Shown piece by piece: positions 1 through 8,668 of a DNA stretch of 64,000 nt. How positions within the stretch are numbered: position 1 is the first letter of the stretch; each line of letters starts with the position of its first letter. The notes under the pieces are model-generated. The model did not search any database. It saw nothing but the letters and a program-made list of their open reading frames with translations, and was not told the DNA's origin. Both the position numbers and the translations under genes were made by a program. Source of the DNA: an uncultured Algimonas sp. (GTDB lineage: Bacteria > Pseudomonadota > Alphaproteobacteria > Caulobacterales > Maricaulaceae). Location: NCBI RefSeq assembly GCF_947498175.1, contig NZ_CANMJB010000002.1, positions 372,001 through 436,000 of the forward strand, read 5' to 3'.

Positions 1-366
1 CGCAGCCGAAGCAGCCGCCGTTTTCACCACCGATGTGCCAACGCCGCCGCGGAGTTTCGACGGGCCGACATAGTACTCGACCGGTTCGAACCCGTCCGCC
101 TCCACCCTTACGACCATGTCGGTGCGGCGCGGAACCTCGATCGCGCAGGGCGTGGCACGGCAAACGAGTGTCTGGTTGTCGTGCAGATACCCTTTCGTGC
201 CGGAGACCTTGCGGCCTTGACGATCGACCCGGTTCAAGGTCGTAACCGTGACTTGCGCGCCTTGCGGAACGCTATCGACGCGGACGTGATCGTTCGTGCC
301 CCGGTCGATGGTCGAACAGGCGGACAGCAATGTGGCGGCCATGAGTGCGGAAGAAAGCTTTTTCAT
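1..366 (-). CDS. Putative lipoprotein with PEGA-like segment (3' end outside window)
   Basis: The minus-strand frame opens with ATG at 366 and stays open to base 1, giving 122 codons with no stop, so the C-terminus lies outside the window. Residues 1-17 look like a lipoprotein signal: a KK start, a hydrophobic stretch and a lipobox LSAC with Cys17. The next part (HVRVDSVPQGAQVTV) resembles the start of PEGA-type beta repeats, which are found in surface lipoproteins. The later CRATPCAIEVP stretch carries two cysteines that could pair. The gene lies 58 bases downstream of folC on the same strand and may be cotranscribed with accD-folC. The function is unknown; the lipoprotein call is firm and the PEGA comparison is tentative. 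Confidence 0.75.
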   Translation of the reverse strand, partial: MKKLSSALMAATLLSACSTIDRGTNDHVRVDSVPQGAQVTVTTLNRVDRQGRKVSGTKGYLHDNQTLVCRATPCAIEVPRRTDMVVRVEADGFEPVEYYVGPSKLRGGVGTSVVKTAAASAA

Positions 367-424
367 GGCGGCTCTGTCGTTCGCGATGTTATAAAACAAC
401 AGTTACGACTTCTTCAGATGTCGA

Positions 425-1741
425 TCATTTCACATTCGCCGCGAGCACTTCGCCCGCCAAATATAGTGAACCGCAAATCAAAATACGCGGTGGCACCGTG
501 GGTTGCTCCGCCGTATGGCGCGACAAGGCCTCGCCCATATTGACGGCCTTCTGCATGGCGTCCGTCAGATTGTCCGCGGCGACAGCGGCCAGACCGCGGA
601 TGTCCGCCAACTCCATCAATACGTCCGGCGACAGGCTGGCGTGATCCGCGATGTCGATGGCGACGAGCCCGGCCGCCAGACCTTGAAAATAGTCCAGAAA
701 CGCACCGGCGTTCTTATTGGCCAGAATGCCCATGACGAGAATGAGCGGTCGCGGCGCCCGGGCTTCCAGGCTGGCCATATGGGCCGACAATGCCTGCGCG
801 GCATGAGGGTTGTGACCGCCGTCGAGCCAGACTTCGGCTCCAGCCTCGCCTGCAAGGTCCACGAGCGGGCCGTTCCGCAAAGGCTGCATCCGTGCGGGCC
901 AGACTGCGCGTTCGAGACCGGACGATATGGCGTCCGGCGACAGCCCCAGCCGGCGGGCGACCGCCACGGCCAGCCCGGCATTGAGGATCTGGTGTTCACC
1001 CGCCAGCGCGGGCAGGGACAGATCGAGCAATTCGGTCCCGGTTTCGAACACCAACCGCCCTTGCTGGCGATAGGCGCGGAAGTCGCGGCCCCAGCGGTGC
1101 AGCGGTGCTCCCACCTTCGTGGCTTGCCCGTCCAGAACCGCATCGGCGGCCTCCTGTTGCGGGGCGGCGAAGACCGGGACGGCAGGCTTGATGATGCCCG
1201 CTTTCTCACGCGCGATCCCGGCGAGTTCCCGGCCCAGGAATTCTGCGTGATCATAGTCGATCGGCGTTATGGCGCACACATCCGGCTCGAACACGTTCGT
1301 GGCGTCGTAGCGTCCGCCCAATCCGACTTCGATGATTGCATAGTCCGCCTCAGTTTCGGAAAACGCCAGGAAAGCCGCCGCCGTCGTCGCTTCGAAAAAG
1401 GACAAAGGACGGCCCGCATTGGCGTCCCGCACGCGGTTCAGCACGTCGATCAGCGCTGCATCGTCGATCTCCCGGCTCGCCAGCACAATGCGTTCGTTGA
1501 AACGCACGAGGTGAGGAGAGGTATAGACATGGACGCGGGCCCCGGCTGCTTCCAGCATGGCGCGGAGCAATGCGACCGTCGATCCCTTGCCGTTCGTTCC
1601 GGCGACATGGACGCTTGTCGGCAGCCTGTCCTGGGGCCGCCCGAGCGCGTCGAGGACGCGTTCGATCCGCGACAGGCCCAGGTCGATCTTGCGGGGATGA
1701 AGGCGCCGGAGTTCCTCCAACGCAGTTTCGATGTCGCTCAC
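425..1741 (-). CDS. folC: Bifunctional folylpolyglutamate synthase / dihydrofolate synthase
   Basis: FolC joins glutamate to dihydropteroate and then to folates in the cytoplasm, using ATP. The 438-residue protein has the Mur-ligase-type ATP loop AGTNGKGST at residues 47-55, the [12 protein letters not shown] motif typical of FolC, and the C-terminal domain motif [13 protein letters not shown] chose the GTG start at 1741 because it forms a GTGA overlap with the accD stop and begins a normal FolC N-terminus; a longer open frame runs back into accD but reads as out-of-frame accD sequence. The accD-folC pairing is common in proteobacteria. folK lies elsewhere in this window (50529). Confidence 0.96.
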   Translation of the reverse strand: MSDIETALEELRRLHPRKIDLGLSRIERVLDALGRPQDRLPTSVHVAGTNGKGSTVALLRAMLEAAGARVHVYTSPHLVRFNERIVLASREIDDAALIDVLNRVRDANAGRPLSFFEATTAAAFLAFSETEADYAIIEVGLGGRYDATNVFEPDVCAITPIDYDHAEFLGRELAGIAREKAGIIKPAVPVFAAPQQEAADAVLDGQATKVGAPLHRWGRDFRAYRQQGRLVFETGTELLDLSLPALAGEHQILNAGLAVAVARRLGLSPDAISSGLERAVWPARMQPLRNGPLVDLAGEAGAEVWLDGGHNPHAAQALSAHMASLEARAPRPLILVMGILANKNAGAFLDYFQGLAAGLVAIDIADHASLSPDVLMELADIRGLAAVAADNLTDAMQKAVNMGEALSRHTAEQPTVPPRILICGSLYLAGEVLAANVK

Positions 1742-2628
1742 GCCGGGACGGGCGCGGGGGCAGGGGTGTCGGGGATGGCATGATCCGTCTGCATCAGAAC
1801 GGATAGCAGACGCGCCAGCGTCTCGCGCAGATCCGCGCGCGGCACGACTTTGTCGACCATGCCCTTTTCTTCGAGATATTCCGCGCGCTGGAATCCTTCG
1901 GGCAGCTTTTCGCGGATCGTCTCCTCGATCACGCGGGGACCGGCGAAGCCGATCATGGCGCCGGGTTCGGCCAGATGGACGTCGCCCAGCATGGCGTAGC
2001 TGGCCGTAACGCCGCCCGTCGTCGGGTCGCACAGCACGACGATATAGGGCAGGCCCGCTTCGCGCAGGCGCTGAACGGCGATGGTCGTGCGCGGCATTTG
2101 CATCAGGCTCAGCGCGCCTTCCTGCATGCGGGCCCCTCCGGCAGCGGTGAAGGCGATCAGGGGCAAGCCCTTCTGCACGGCGACTTCGGCGGCCGCGACG
2201 AAGCCTTCGCCCGCCGCCATGCCGAGCGAACCGCCCATGAAGGCGAAATTCTGGACCAGGACCGTCGCTTCGACGCCGTGGATCCGGCCGACGCCGATGC
2301 TCATCGCGTCGTCGTTTCCGGTCTTGGCGCGCGCTTTTTTCAACCGGTCCGTATATTTCTGGTCGTCCTTAAACTTCAGCGGGTCGGTCGCGACGCCGGG
2401 CGTCGGGAACGTCTCGTAGGCCCCGTCGTCGAACGTGTAGGCGAAGCGCAGCTCCGGACCGATGCGCATGTGATGCCCGGCCGGGGTGACATGCAGCAGG
2501 CCCGGCAGATCGGCGGTGAAGATCATCTCCCCGCTCTTGGGGCACTTCATCCAAAGATTATCGGGCGTGTCCCGCTTGGTGAAGATGGATTTGACGCCGG
2601 GCGGCGTAAGCTTGGTGAGCCAGTTCAT
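1738..2628 (-). CDS. accD: Acetyl-CoA carboxylase carboxyltransferase subunit beta
   Basis: AccD with AccA forms the carboxyltransferase that makes malonyl-CoA for fatty-acid synthesis. The protein is 296 residues. The crotonase-like carboxyltransferase core is clear ([47 protein letters not shown]). The N-terminal zinc ribbon is degenerate: only the first of the four usual cysteines remains (CPKSGEM, then HVTPAGHHM). I recall that many alphaproteobacterial AccD proteins have also lost these cysteines, so the enzyme is probably functional. The start at MNWLTKL was chosen by family alignment; a longer frame adds 12 unlikely residues. It is translationally coupled to folC. Confidence 0.96.
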   Translation of the reverse strand: MNWLTKLTPPGVKSIFTKRDTPDNLWMKCPKSGEMIFTADLPGLLHVTPAGHHMRIGPELRFAYTFDDGAYETFPTPGVATDPLKFKDDQKYTDRLKKARAKTGNDDAMSIGVGRIHGVEATVLVQNFAFMGGSLGMAAGEGFVAAAEVAVQKGLPLIAFTAAGGARMQEGALSLMQMPRTTIAVQRLREAGLPYIVVLCDPTTGGVTASYAMLGDVHLAEPGAMIGFAGPRVIEETIREKLPEGFQRAEYLEEKGMVDKVVPRADLRETLARLLSVLMQTDHAIPDTPAPAPVPA

Positions 2629-2731
2629 GCCAGCGCTTATGGTCCGCTTCGCCGGACCGGGCAAGACGGTGTGGCGGTTATCGGTGCCCGCCCGGTCTTG
2701 CGCCCCGGTCCGGATCGCCTAAACCGGGCCC

Positions 2732-3292
2732 ATGCCCGGATTGTTGAAAGGTATGATACCGCTCCTCGTTTTCGCCGGACTCGGCGTCTTTTTCGCGATC
2801 GGCCTGACCCGCGACCCGACCATTCTGCCCTCGGAACTGATCGACCGGCCCTTGCCGGATTTCGAGATCGAAACGCTCTCGGGGAATATCGTCACGACGG
2901 ACGACCTGTTGGGCGAGGTGGCCTTGGTGAACGTGTTCGGATCCTGGTGCGTGGCGTGTCTGACCGAGCATCCCTTGTTCATGGAACTCGCCGCGCGGCC
3001 GGATGTGCGCATGATCGGGGTGAACTGGCGCGACACGCGCGAGAAGGCGGAACGATGGCTGCGCCGTCATGGCGATCCCTACGACCTGATCCTTTTCGAT
3101 CCCGATTCGCACCTGGCGATCGATCTGGGCGTGACCGGCGCGCCCGAAACCTTCGTCATCGATGCGGCAGGGCGGATCCGCTACAAGCATACAGGCGTGG
3201 TGACGCAGCAAGTCTGGGAAGACCGTCTGGAACCGCTGATGCACGATCTGCGTGCCGAAACTCCTAGCCGTGCGCGTCCATCGCCGTTATAG
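2732..3292 (+). CDS. CcmG/DsbE-like thiol:disulfide interchange protein
   Basis: This is a membrane-anchored periplasmic thioredoxin-like protein of 186 residues. An N-terminal hydrophobic segment (about residues 8-25) is followed by a TlpA/CcmG fold with the active site WCVAC (Cys73, Cys76) and the cis-proline motif GAPETFVID, which is characteristic of CcmG/DsbE. CcmG reduces apocytochrome c or CcmH during cytochrome c maturation. No other ccm genes are nearby, so a general TlpA-like reductase role is the alternative. It is divergent from accD. A second ATG seven codons in could also be the start. Confidence 0.85.
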   Translation: MPGLLKGMIPLLVFAGLGVFFAIGLTRDPTILPSELIDRPLPDFEIETLSGNIVTTDDLLGEVALVNVFGSWCVACLTEHPLFMELAARPDVRMIGVNWRDTREKAERWLRRHGDPYDLILFDPDSHLAIDLGVTGAPETFVIDAAGRIRYKHTGVVTQQVWEDRLEPLMHDLRAETPSRARPSPL

Positions 3293-3304
3293 CGCGGCTC
3301 ACCG

Positions 3305-3381
<77 letters not shown>

Positions 3382-3428
3382 TTTCTTACATGAACGCCGG
3401 ACTCAGCTTCCAGCGCCGGGCTCCGGCT

Positions 3429-4208
3429 TCAGGCGGACGTGGCGGTCTTCACGTCGCTTCTGTCCAGCCCGCTCGGCGGTGACGTGAAGCGCGACTTGCC
3501 GGCCTTGCGGGCCTGCTGCTCGACTTCGGCCCACTCGGCGACCTGGTCGTAGGTGCCGATGGTCTTCGGCTCATAGGTTCCGGCGCGAAGGCGCGGAATG
3601 ACTTCCGCCTCTCCGCGTTCGTCGGACCGCCACAGGATCGACAAGGCGGGAACCTCCAATTCGACCACATGAGGCGCGGCGTCGCGCAAGTCGGCGCGGC
3701 GCATGGCGAACCAGGCGGCGGTGTTGCGGTCCAGCGACCAGGACAGGTCCAGCCGCCCTTCCTCCCACGGCGAGGCGAGGCCACGCCAGATGGTGACGGT
3801 TTCGCCCAGATCGGTCTGGCGCGGAAAGTCCGCGGCGATCAGCAGGCAGCGCAACGGATCGTCGCCCCAGACCATGCGTTGGGCTTCCATCTTCGCAATC
3901 CGGGCCGCCAGCGCTTCGGGCGCGCTGTCATGGTTCAGATCGAAACGGTCATAGACGAAAGCGGGTTTGTGGGCATAGGTCATGCGCCAAGCATCGCGCA
4001 GCAGCGCGGGCCTGTGCGGATCTTCCAGGAACAGCTCCAGCGCGGCATCGGCCCGCGGCCCTTCGGCCAGCTTGAGCATATGCGTCAGCGCATTGACTTC
4101 GTTCCAGTCGGAAACGGGCGGAAAGAAAGTCGTGTTCAACAAGGGGGAGGTCCGGGGTTTCTGGTCAGTACGGCAATCGCGAATGCCGTCATGTGCGGAT
4201 TTCAGCAC
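3429..4208 (-). CDS. Possible ADP-ribosyltransferase-like protein (R-S-E type), function unknown
   Basis: The open frame encodes 259 residues from a GTG at 4208; an internal ATG (residue 44, MLKLAEGPRAD) is another possible start, and the first 40 residues look poorly conserved. I do not recognise a named family. The second half carries an arrangement reminiscent of ADP-ribosyltransferases: IWRG (Arg142), then LSWSLDRNTAAWFA (Ser156/Ser158, followed by an alternating aromatic helix), then RGEAEVI (Glu200, Glu202). That is the Arg...Ser...Glu-x-Glu order of R-S-E enzymes and of several phage and toxin proteins. No signal peptide or membrane segment is visible. It lies alone between tRNA-Arg and a broken ModA-like gene, with no obvious antitoxin next to it. 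Confidence 0.6.
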   Translation of the reverse strand: MLKSAHDGIRDCRTDQKPRTSPLLNTTFFPPVSDWNEVNALTHMLKLAEGPRADAALELFLEDPHRPALLRDAWRMTYAHKPAFVYDRFDLNHDSAPEALAARIAKMEAQRMVWGDDPLRCLLIAADFPRQTDLGETVTIWRGLASPWEEGRLDLSWSLDRNTAAWFAMRRADLRDAAPHVVELEVPALSILWRSDERGEAEVIPRLRAGTYEPKTIGTYDQVAEWAEVEQQARKAGKSRFTSPPSGLDRSDVKTATSA

Positions 4209-4302
4209 ATGAAGTCAAAGCTCATCCTGCCCTAACGCTTATCAACCCGTTTACGATGCAAGAAGTGCGGGGATTCGTTCAGGTTTCTGTGAGCGGGCCT
4301 CT

Positions 4303-5339
4303 TCAATCCCCGCGATCGCGCTGTCCGTCTCCCATATCGCTGAAACCGGCAGCCGGATAGACGACCGGCGAATTGAGCATCAGGAAGTCGTTGAAGGCTT
4401 CGACAAGCGAGGGGTTTGCGGCGGGTCTGACCGTTTTAGAGATTCGGATTTCCGTCCCGAAGCTTTCCGCTTCCGGCACGGCGACGTGGCGCAGCCGCTC
4501 CGGCCAGCGATCGGCGTAGAAGGCCGCCAAATGGGTGAAGACGATCCCGACGGGCGCGATGTCATTCATCACCGCATGGGGGATGTCGCGATGCTGAATG
4601 GCGATACGGCCTGGAAAATCCGAAACTTCTCGCGCTTGCAATCTTTCGGTCCGTGCGCGGCCGATCAAGCTTTTCAGCGTTTTCAGATATTGCGCACGGG
4701 CGCCGCGTTCGCGCGGGGTCGCCATCACGTATTGCAGATCCGATGCGGCAAAGGTTTCGAGACTGTCGATCTCATCGCCGACGCCGCGACGCACCAACAG
4801 GCCGAGGCCTTTGTGACGGGCGAAAACCTCGCCCGGACCGCTGGCGATACCGGCTTCGCGCAACCGGTCCATTGGTCCGGCGCCGAGCATCAGCAGATCG
4901 GGATAGACGGCACTGTCAGGACCGACGGGCAAGACGGCGTTGCCGAAGCGAAAGCCCCACCCCGTTCCAGACCGGCGACGATCATGACCTGGGGCAGAGT
5001 GACGACAAGGATGTCTTCCGCCGTCACGTCGCACAGTCCCGTATCGGCGCAGTGGGCGGGAAACGCCTCCAGCAACAACGGCAGCAAAACCGGATAGTGG
5101 TTGCCTTCGGTGAAGATGGTCAGCGCTGCGCTGCCGTCGACCGGGCCGACGATGTCCGGGACCGCATTGGTCAGCCCGTCATTGCGGTCCAGTCCCGCAT
5201 CGACGCGCAAGACGCCGGTGTCCGGTCCGTATGCGGGCCAGGAAAGCGACCCGGGCGTTGCCCGGTCGTACGATGTCGTGCAGCTCGCCAAGGCAAAGCT
5301 GGCCATCCCAACCGCCATGATTCGCGTCCAGGCCTTCAT
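4303..5339 (-). pseudogene. ModA-like substrate-binding lipoprotein, frameshifted
   Basis: Two overlapping minus-strand frames together make one protein of about 345 residues. The first begins with ATG at 5339, has a lipoprotein signal ending in LASC, and continues with LTIFTEGNHYPVLLPLL and ILVVTLPQVMIVAGLE before running into a stop at 4890. The second resumes as WGFRFGNAVLPV and reads to 4303, including PGRIAIQHRDIPHAV and DIAPVGIVFTHLA, typical of molybdate-type periplasmic binding proteins (PBP2 fold). The switch lies at the paired C runs at 4955-4963, where one missing base explains the shift. It is either a real inactivating deletion or a homopolymer sequencing error. No ABC permease or ATPase gene is adjacent. 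Confidence 0.75.
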
Positions 5340-5544
5340 CAAAGCGAACGCGACATGTTGCGTGCGATGTCCGGGCAAAGGCGAATTTGCACGACCAATG
5401 CATCGGTTTCCATATCGCAACTCCATCGCATGGCGGTTCCGCTCTACCAGACAAGATTGCCTTGGCGGATGAATTTTCTGCGATCATATCCATCCGTTGC
5501 AAGTCGGCGTTCCCATGATCGGTCAGGGGCGCTATTCACGCCGG

Positions 5545-6228
5545 ATGCGCCTTCTGCTTGTCGAAGACCATGCCTCGCTGGCCGATGCCATGAGCCGCGC
5601 CTTGCAACGGGCGGGATTCGCCGTCGACCATGCCGCCAACGTTGAGGCAGCCCAAGACTTCGCGGCCGTCGCCGATTACGACCTCATCCTGATGGATCTC
5701 GGTCTTCCGGACGGAGACGGGCTTGACCTCCTTGGCGAGATACGCCGCGACCATGACTGGCCGGCGATCATTCTGACGGCGCGCGATGCCTTGCCGGACA
5801 GGCTGGCGGGACTGGACGGCGGGGCAGACGACTATATCGTCAAACCGGTGGACATGCTCGAACTCGTCGCGCGTTGCCGGGCCGTCATGCGCCGTCCGGG
5901 CGGGCGTCTCGGCACCGTCCTGGAAACCGCCGGGCTGACGCTCGACACGACGCAGAGGCGGGTCGCTCATGCGGGCCGGACGATCGCATTGGGCCGGCGC
6001 GATATCGGTGTTCTGGAGCAACTCATGCGCCGCAAAGGCCAGGTCGTGCCGCGCGCCGTCCTTGAAGATGCCGTCTATGCGCTCGACGACGCGGTCACGC
6101 CCAATGCGCTCGAAGCCGCGGTCTCGCGCATCCGCAAAGGGCTGTCGGAAGCCGGATGCGCGGCGAACATCCACACGGTGCGCGGCGTCGGATGGCTGTT
6201 GGACGACACTGCGGATGCATCCGGATGA
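5545..6228 (+). CDS. OmpR/QseB-family response regulator
   Basis: The 227-residue protein has an N-terminal receiver domain with the acidic pocket (LLVEDH), phospho-acceptor Asp51 (LILMDLGLPDGDG), Thr (ILTARD) and Lys (YIVKP), and a C-terminal winged-helix DNA-binding domain (ALEAAVSRIRKGL ... TVRGVGWLL). It most resembles QseB/PmrA-type regulators. I chose ATG 5545 because the receiver begins there; the frame extends 16 codons upstream without similarity. Its stop overlaps the kinase start by ATGA, so the pair is translationally coupled. It is divergent from the broken ModA-like gene. Confidence 0.93.
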   Translation: MRLLLVEDHASLADAMSRALQRAGFAVDHAANVEAAQDFAAVADYDLILMDLGLPDGDGLDLLGEIRRDHDWPAIILTARDALPDRLAGLDGGADDYIVKPVDMLELVARCRAVMRRPGGRLGTVLETAGLTLDTTQRRVAHAGRTIALGRRDIGVLEQLMRRKGQVVPRAVLEDAVYALDDAVTPNALEAAVSRIRKGLSEAGCAANIHTVRGVGWLLDDTADASG

Positions 6229-7571
6229 GGCGTAACGGGCTGCCCATGGCGCGATTGCTGACGCGCCGTCTCGCCTGGATCGCGCTTGCAGTCCTGCTCG
6301 CCAATCTGGTCCTGATCTGGGCCTATTACGGGTCCGACCCGGAAACGTTGCAAGACCATGTGGTCGAGACGCGAATGTCCGACATGGAAGCGGCGCTGAC
6401 GGGCTCGAGTGCGCCGGACTACCGGATCGGTGACGACGCGCGCGATCTGTTCGAAGCGCATCCGGGCGCCTACGGTTTCGTCCTGGCCGGGCCGGACGGA
6501 ACGCCGCTCGATGCGATGAATGCCGAACTCGTTCCGCCGGCCGCCCTGACCAGCGGTCGCTTTGCCGACGACTGGATCGTGCGCGACCCTCAGGACAAGC
6601 CGCCGCGCTTGCTGGCCTCGCATGCCGTCGGTCCGGCGGATGCGGGCTTGCGGCTCGTCTTCGCGGCGCGGGGCGATCCGGCCAATCTGCTAGGGCGGGC
6701 CGTGGTCGAGGAATTCGTCAGCCATATCGCCGTGCCGCTCATCCCGGCGATCCTGCTCTTGCTCGGAATCAACGCGCTGATGGTGCATCGCAGCCTGATG
6801 CCGGTCGGTCGGGCGGCCGACTGGGCGCGCAGACTTCGCCCGGGCGCGCGCCGCACTTCGTCGCCGCCTGAGACCGGTCTGCGCGAAATCGACGACCTTC
6901 TGGACGCGACGCGGCGTGCGCTCGATAGTCTGACGGCGGCCCTGTCGTCGGAAACGCGCCGCGCGGCCGAAGCGGCCCACGCCTTGCGCACCCCGTTGGC
7001 GGCCCTGGTGGCGCGTTTGGACGACCTGCCCGACGGCGAGGCGTCTCGCGCCTTGCGAAAGGACATGGCGCAATTGTCGCGCACCGTGCGTCAGATCCTG
7101 GACTCCGCCAAGGCGGACATGATCGCCATCGAACCGGACAGCCATGTCGATCTGAAAGCCGTGGCCATGTCCGTCGTCTCCGCCTTGGCTCCGGTCGCGA
7201 TCCGTTCGGGCGCGGAATTGGAGCTGGATCAAGACCGGTCCGTTCCCGGCATCCGGGGCAATAGGGATGCCGTGATTCTCGCCCTGACGAACCTGGTCGA
7301 AAACGCCATCATTCACGCAGGCGGACGGATCACGGTGAAAGTCGGCCCAGGCCCGCAACTCAGCGTGCATGACCGCGGGCCGGGTTTGCCGAACGGCGAT
7401 CCGGGGATTTTGTTCGAGGCCTTTCGCCAAGGTCCGGACGCACCCGCCACGGGCGCGGGTTTGGGCCTGTCCATCGCGCAACGGGTCCAACGGGCCCATG
7501 ATGGCCGGCTAGCCGCGCGCAATCATCCGGATGGCGGAGCGGAATTCAGCCTGATCTACGGCGAAAACTGA
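6225..7571 (+). CDS. Sensor histidine kinase, QseC/PmrB-like
   Basis: The 448-residue inner-membrane kinase has a first membrane segment near residues 14-34, a periplasmic sensor region of about 140 residues, a second segment (HIAVPLIPAILLLLGINALMV), an H-box with His252 (EAAHALRTPL), an N-box (NLVENAIIHAG), and G-boxes (HDRGPGLP, GAGLGLSIAQ). It should autophosphorylate and pass phosphate to the regulator encoded just upstream. The start overlaps the regulator stop by 4 bases. The sensed signal cannot be read from sequence. The YgiW-like gene downstream mirrors the E. coli ygiW-qseBC neighbourhood. Confidence 0.93.
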   Translation: MRRNGLPMARLLTRRLAWIALAVLLANLVLIWAYYGSDPETLQDHVVETRMSDMEAALTGSSAPDYRIGDDARDLFEAHPGAYGFVLAGPDGTPLDAMNAELVPPAALTSGRFADDWIVRDPQDKPPRLLASHAVGPADAGLRLVFAARGDPANLLGRAVVEEFVSHIAVPLIPAILLLLGINALMVHRSLMPVGRAADWARRLRPGARRTSSPPETGLREIDDLLDATRRALDSLTAALSSETRRAAEAAHALRTPLAALVARLDDLPDGEASRALRKDMAQLSRTVRQILDSAKADMIAIEPDSHVDLKAVAMSVVSALAPVAIRSGAELELDQDRSVPGIRGNRDAVILALTNLVENAIIHAGGRITVKVGPGPQLSVHDRGPGLPNGDPGILFEAFRQGPDAPATGAGLGLSIAQRVQRAHDGRLAARNHPDGGAEFSLIYGEN

Positions 7572-7683
7572 TTTTTTCATCTCGTCAGCGTTCCGTCAGC
7601 TTGGCTCGCTACGAAGAGACATACACCGCTCATGCGTGGATGTGCCCATCGCCGCGCCGGAGCCTTTTAAAAGGAGAAATGTG

Positions 7684-7833
7684 ATGGATGTGACTGAAAC
7701 CAAGACCACGAACGAGGATCACCGTCCGCTCAGTCAATGGCTGAGGGACGAGATCAAGCTGACCGTGCCGCGTTACGGCCTTGTCGGTGCGGCGTTTGTC
7801 GCAGCGGCGCTATTGCTCGTTGCGATCGATTAG
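7684..7833 (+). CDS. Small single-pass membrane protein
   Basis: This 49-residue protein has a charged N-terminal half (DVTETKTTNEDHRPLSQWL) and one hydrophobic helix near the C-terminus (GLVGAAFVAAALLLVAID). The ATG at 7684 sits 7 bases after a strong AAGGAG site at 7671-7676, which supports real translation; a frame starting 16 codons upstream is possible but lacks such a site. It lies 112 bases after the kinase and 11 bases before the YgiW-like gene, so it may be part of their regulon. I do not recognise the family. Confidence 0.7.
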   Translation: MDVTETKTTNEDHRPLSQWLRDEIKLTVPRYGLVGAAFVAAALLLVAID

Positions 7834-7844
7834 GAGGACGGACA

Positions 7845-8231
7845 ATGACGATCAGATTAGCCATTCCGGTGCTGTTCATTGCCGCATTCGCTCTGCCGGC
7901 CTGTGCCCAGACCGCGTCCGTTTCGGAGCCGCATAGTGTCGTGAAGACCCCGTCGGGCGAAACCGTGACGCCGATCCGCAGCGTTCAACGCGGGACGTCC
8001 GTCGTGTTGCAAGGCACGGTGGACCGCATTCTCGACGAGGATGAATTCCGCCTGCGCGACGATAGCGGGCACATCAAGGTCTATGTCGGGCCGAACCTTG
8101 TCCCGGCCCAGACCGGCGACCGGGTAACGGTGCGCGGCCTTGTCGATGACGATAACCGGCGCGAGGTCTATGCCCGCGAAATGGTTCTGAGCGATGGATC
8201 GACCGTGGTTTTCGATCGCCGCTACGAGTAG
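7845..8231 (+). CDS. Periplasmic OB-fold protein, YgiW/YdeI (BOF) family
   Basis: The 128-residue protein begins with a signal peptide ending near ALPACAQT, so it is exported; a lipoprotein form is possible but the -2 proline is unusual. The mature part has the compact five-strand OB-fold pattern of the YgiW/YdeI family (TSVVLQGTVDRILDEDEFRLRDDSGHI..., GDRVTVRGLVD). Members are linked to hydrogen peroxide, cationic peptide and metal stress tolerance in enterobacteria. An AGGAGG-type site at 7832-7837 precedes the ATG. Its position after a QseBC-like pair parallels E. coli ygiW-qseBC, supporting control by that pair. Confidence 0.85.
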   Translation: MTIRLAIPVLFIAAFALPACAQTASVSEPHSVVKTPSGETVTPIRSVQRGTSVVLQGTVDRILDEDEFRLRDDSGHIKVYVGPNLVPAQTGDRVTVRGLVDDDNRREVYAREMVLSDGSTVVFDRRYE

Positions 8232-8668
8232 CCGCCACCGCGCATGAGCGTTTGCAGGGCGCGGCGCATCCGGTCCGGAATGGGGACGGGGCGCCGTGCT
8301 TCCGCGTTCACATAAACATGAACGAAATGGCCGCGCGCCGCCGTGGTGTCGTTCTCGCCGAACAGGCCGATCTCATAGCGTACAGAGCTCGTCCCGACAT
8401 GGCCGACGCGCAGACCCGCCGTCACGGCGTGAGGAAAGGCGAGAGGTGCGAAATAATGACAGCCCGTCTCGACGACGAGGCCGATCGTGTCGCTTTCGCC
8501 TAGGTTGAGAAGGTCGGTGTCGATTAGCCAACGGTTCACGACCGTGTCGAACAAAGCGTAATAAACGGCATTGTTGACATGGCCGTAAATGTCGTTGTCA
8601 TTCCAGCGCGTCGGCAGAGCGTGCTGGTGCGGGTAGTCGGCGCGGCTGTCGGGGGCGAGGCGGCTCAT
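8222..8668 (-). CDS. Acyl-CoA thioesterase, 4HBT (YbgC/FcbC) family
   Basis: The 148-residue protein carries the hot-dog thioesterase signature RWNDNDIYGHVNNAVYYALFD, in which the first aspartate after RWND is the likely catalytic acid, and a conserved VVETGCHYFAPLAFP strand. Such enzymes hydrolyse acyl-CoA esters in the cytoplasm. The ATG at 8668 overlaps the stop of the iron alcohol dehydrogenase by ATGA, so the two are coupled. A longer frame upstream is out-of-frame dehydrogenase sequence. Its 3' end overlaps the end of the convergent YgiW-like gene by 10 bases. Confidence 0.92.
   Translation of the reverse strand: MSRLAPDSRADYPHQHALPTRWNDNDIYGHVNNAVYYALFDTVVNRWLIDTDLLNLGESDTIGLVVETGCHYFAPLAFPHAVTAGLRVGHVGTSSVRYEIGLFGENDTTAARGHFVHVYVNAEARRPVPIPDRMRRALQTLMRGGGYS

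Noticed and set aside
60-130. TTCGAAC T-loop-like sequence near 80
   Set aside because: It lies inside the lipoprotein reading frame and no acceptor or anticodon stems can be drawn.
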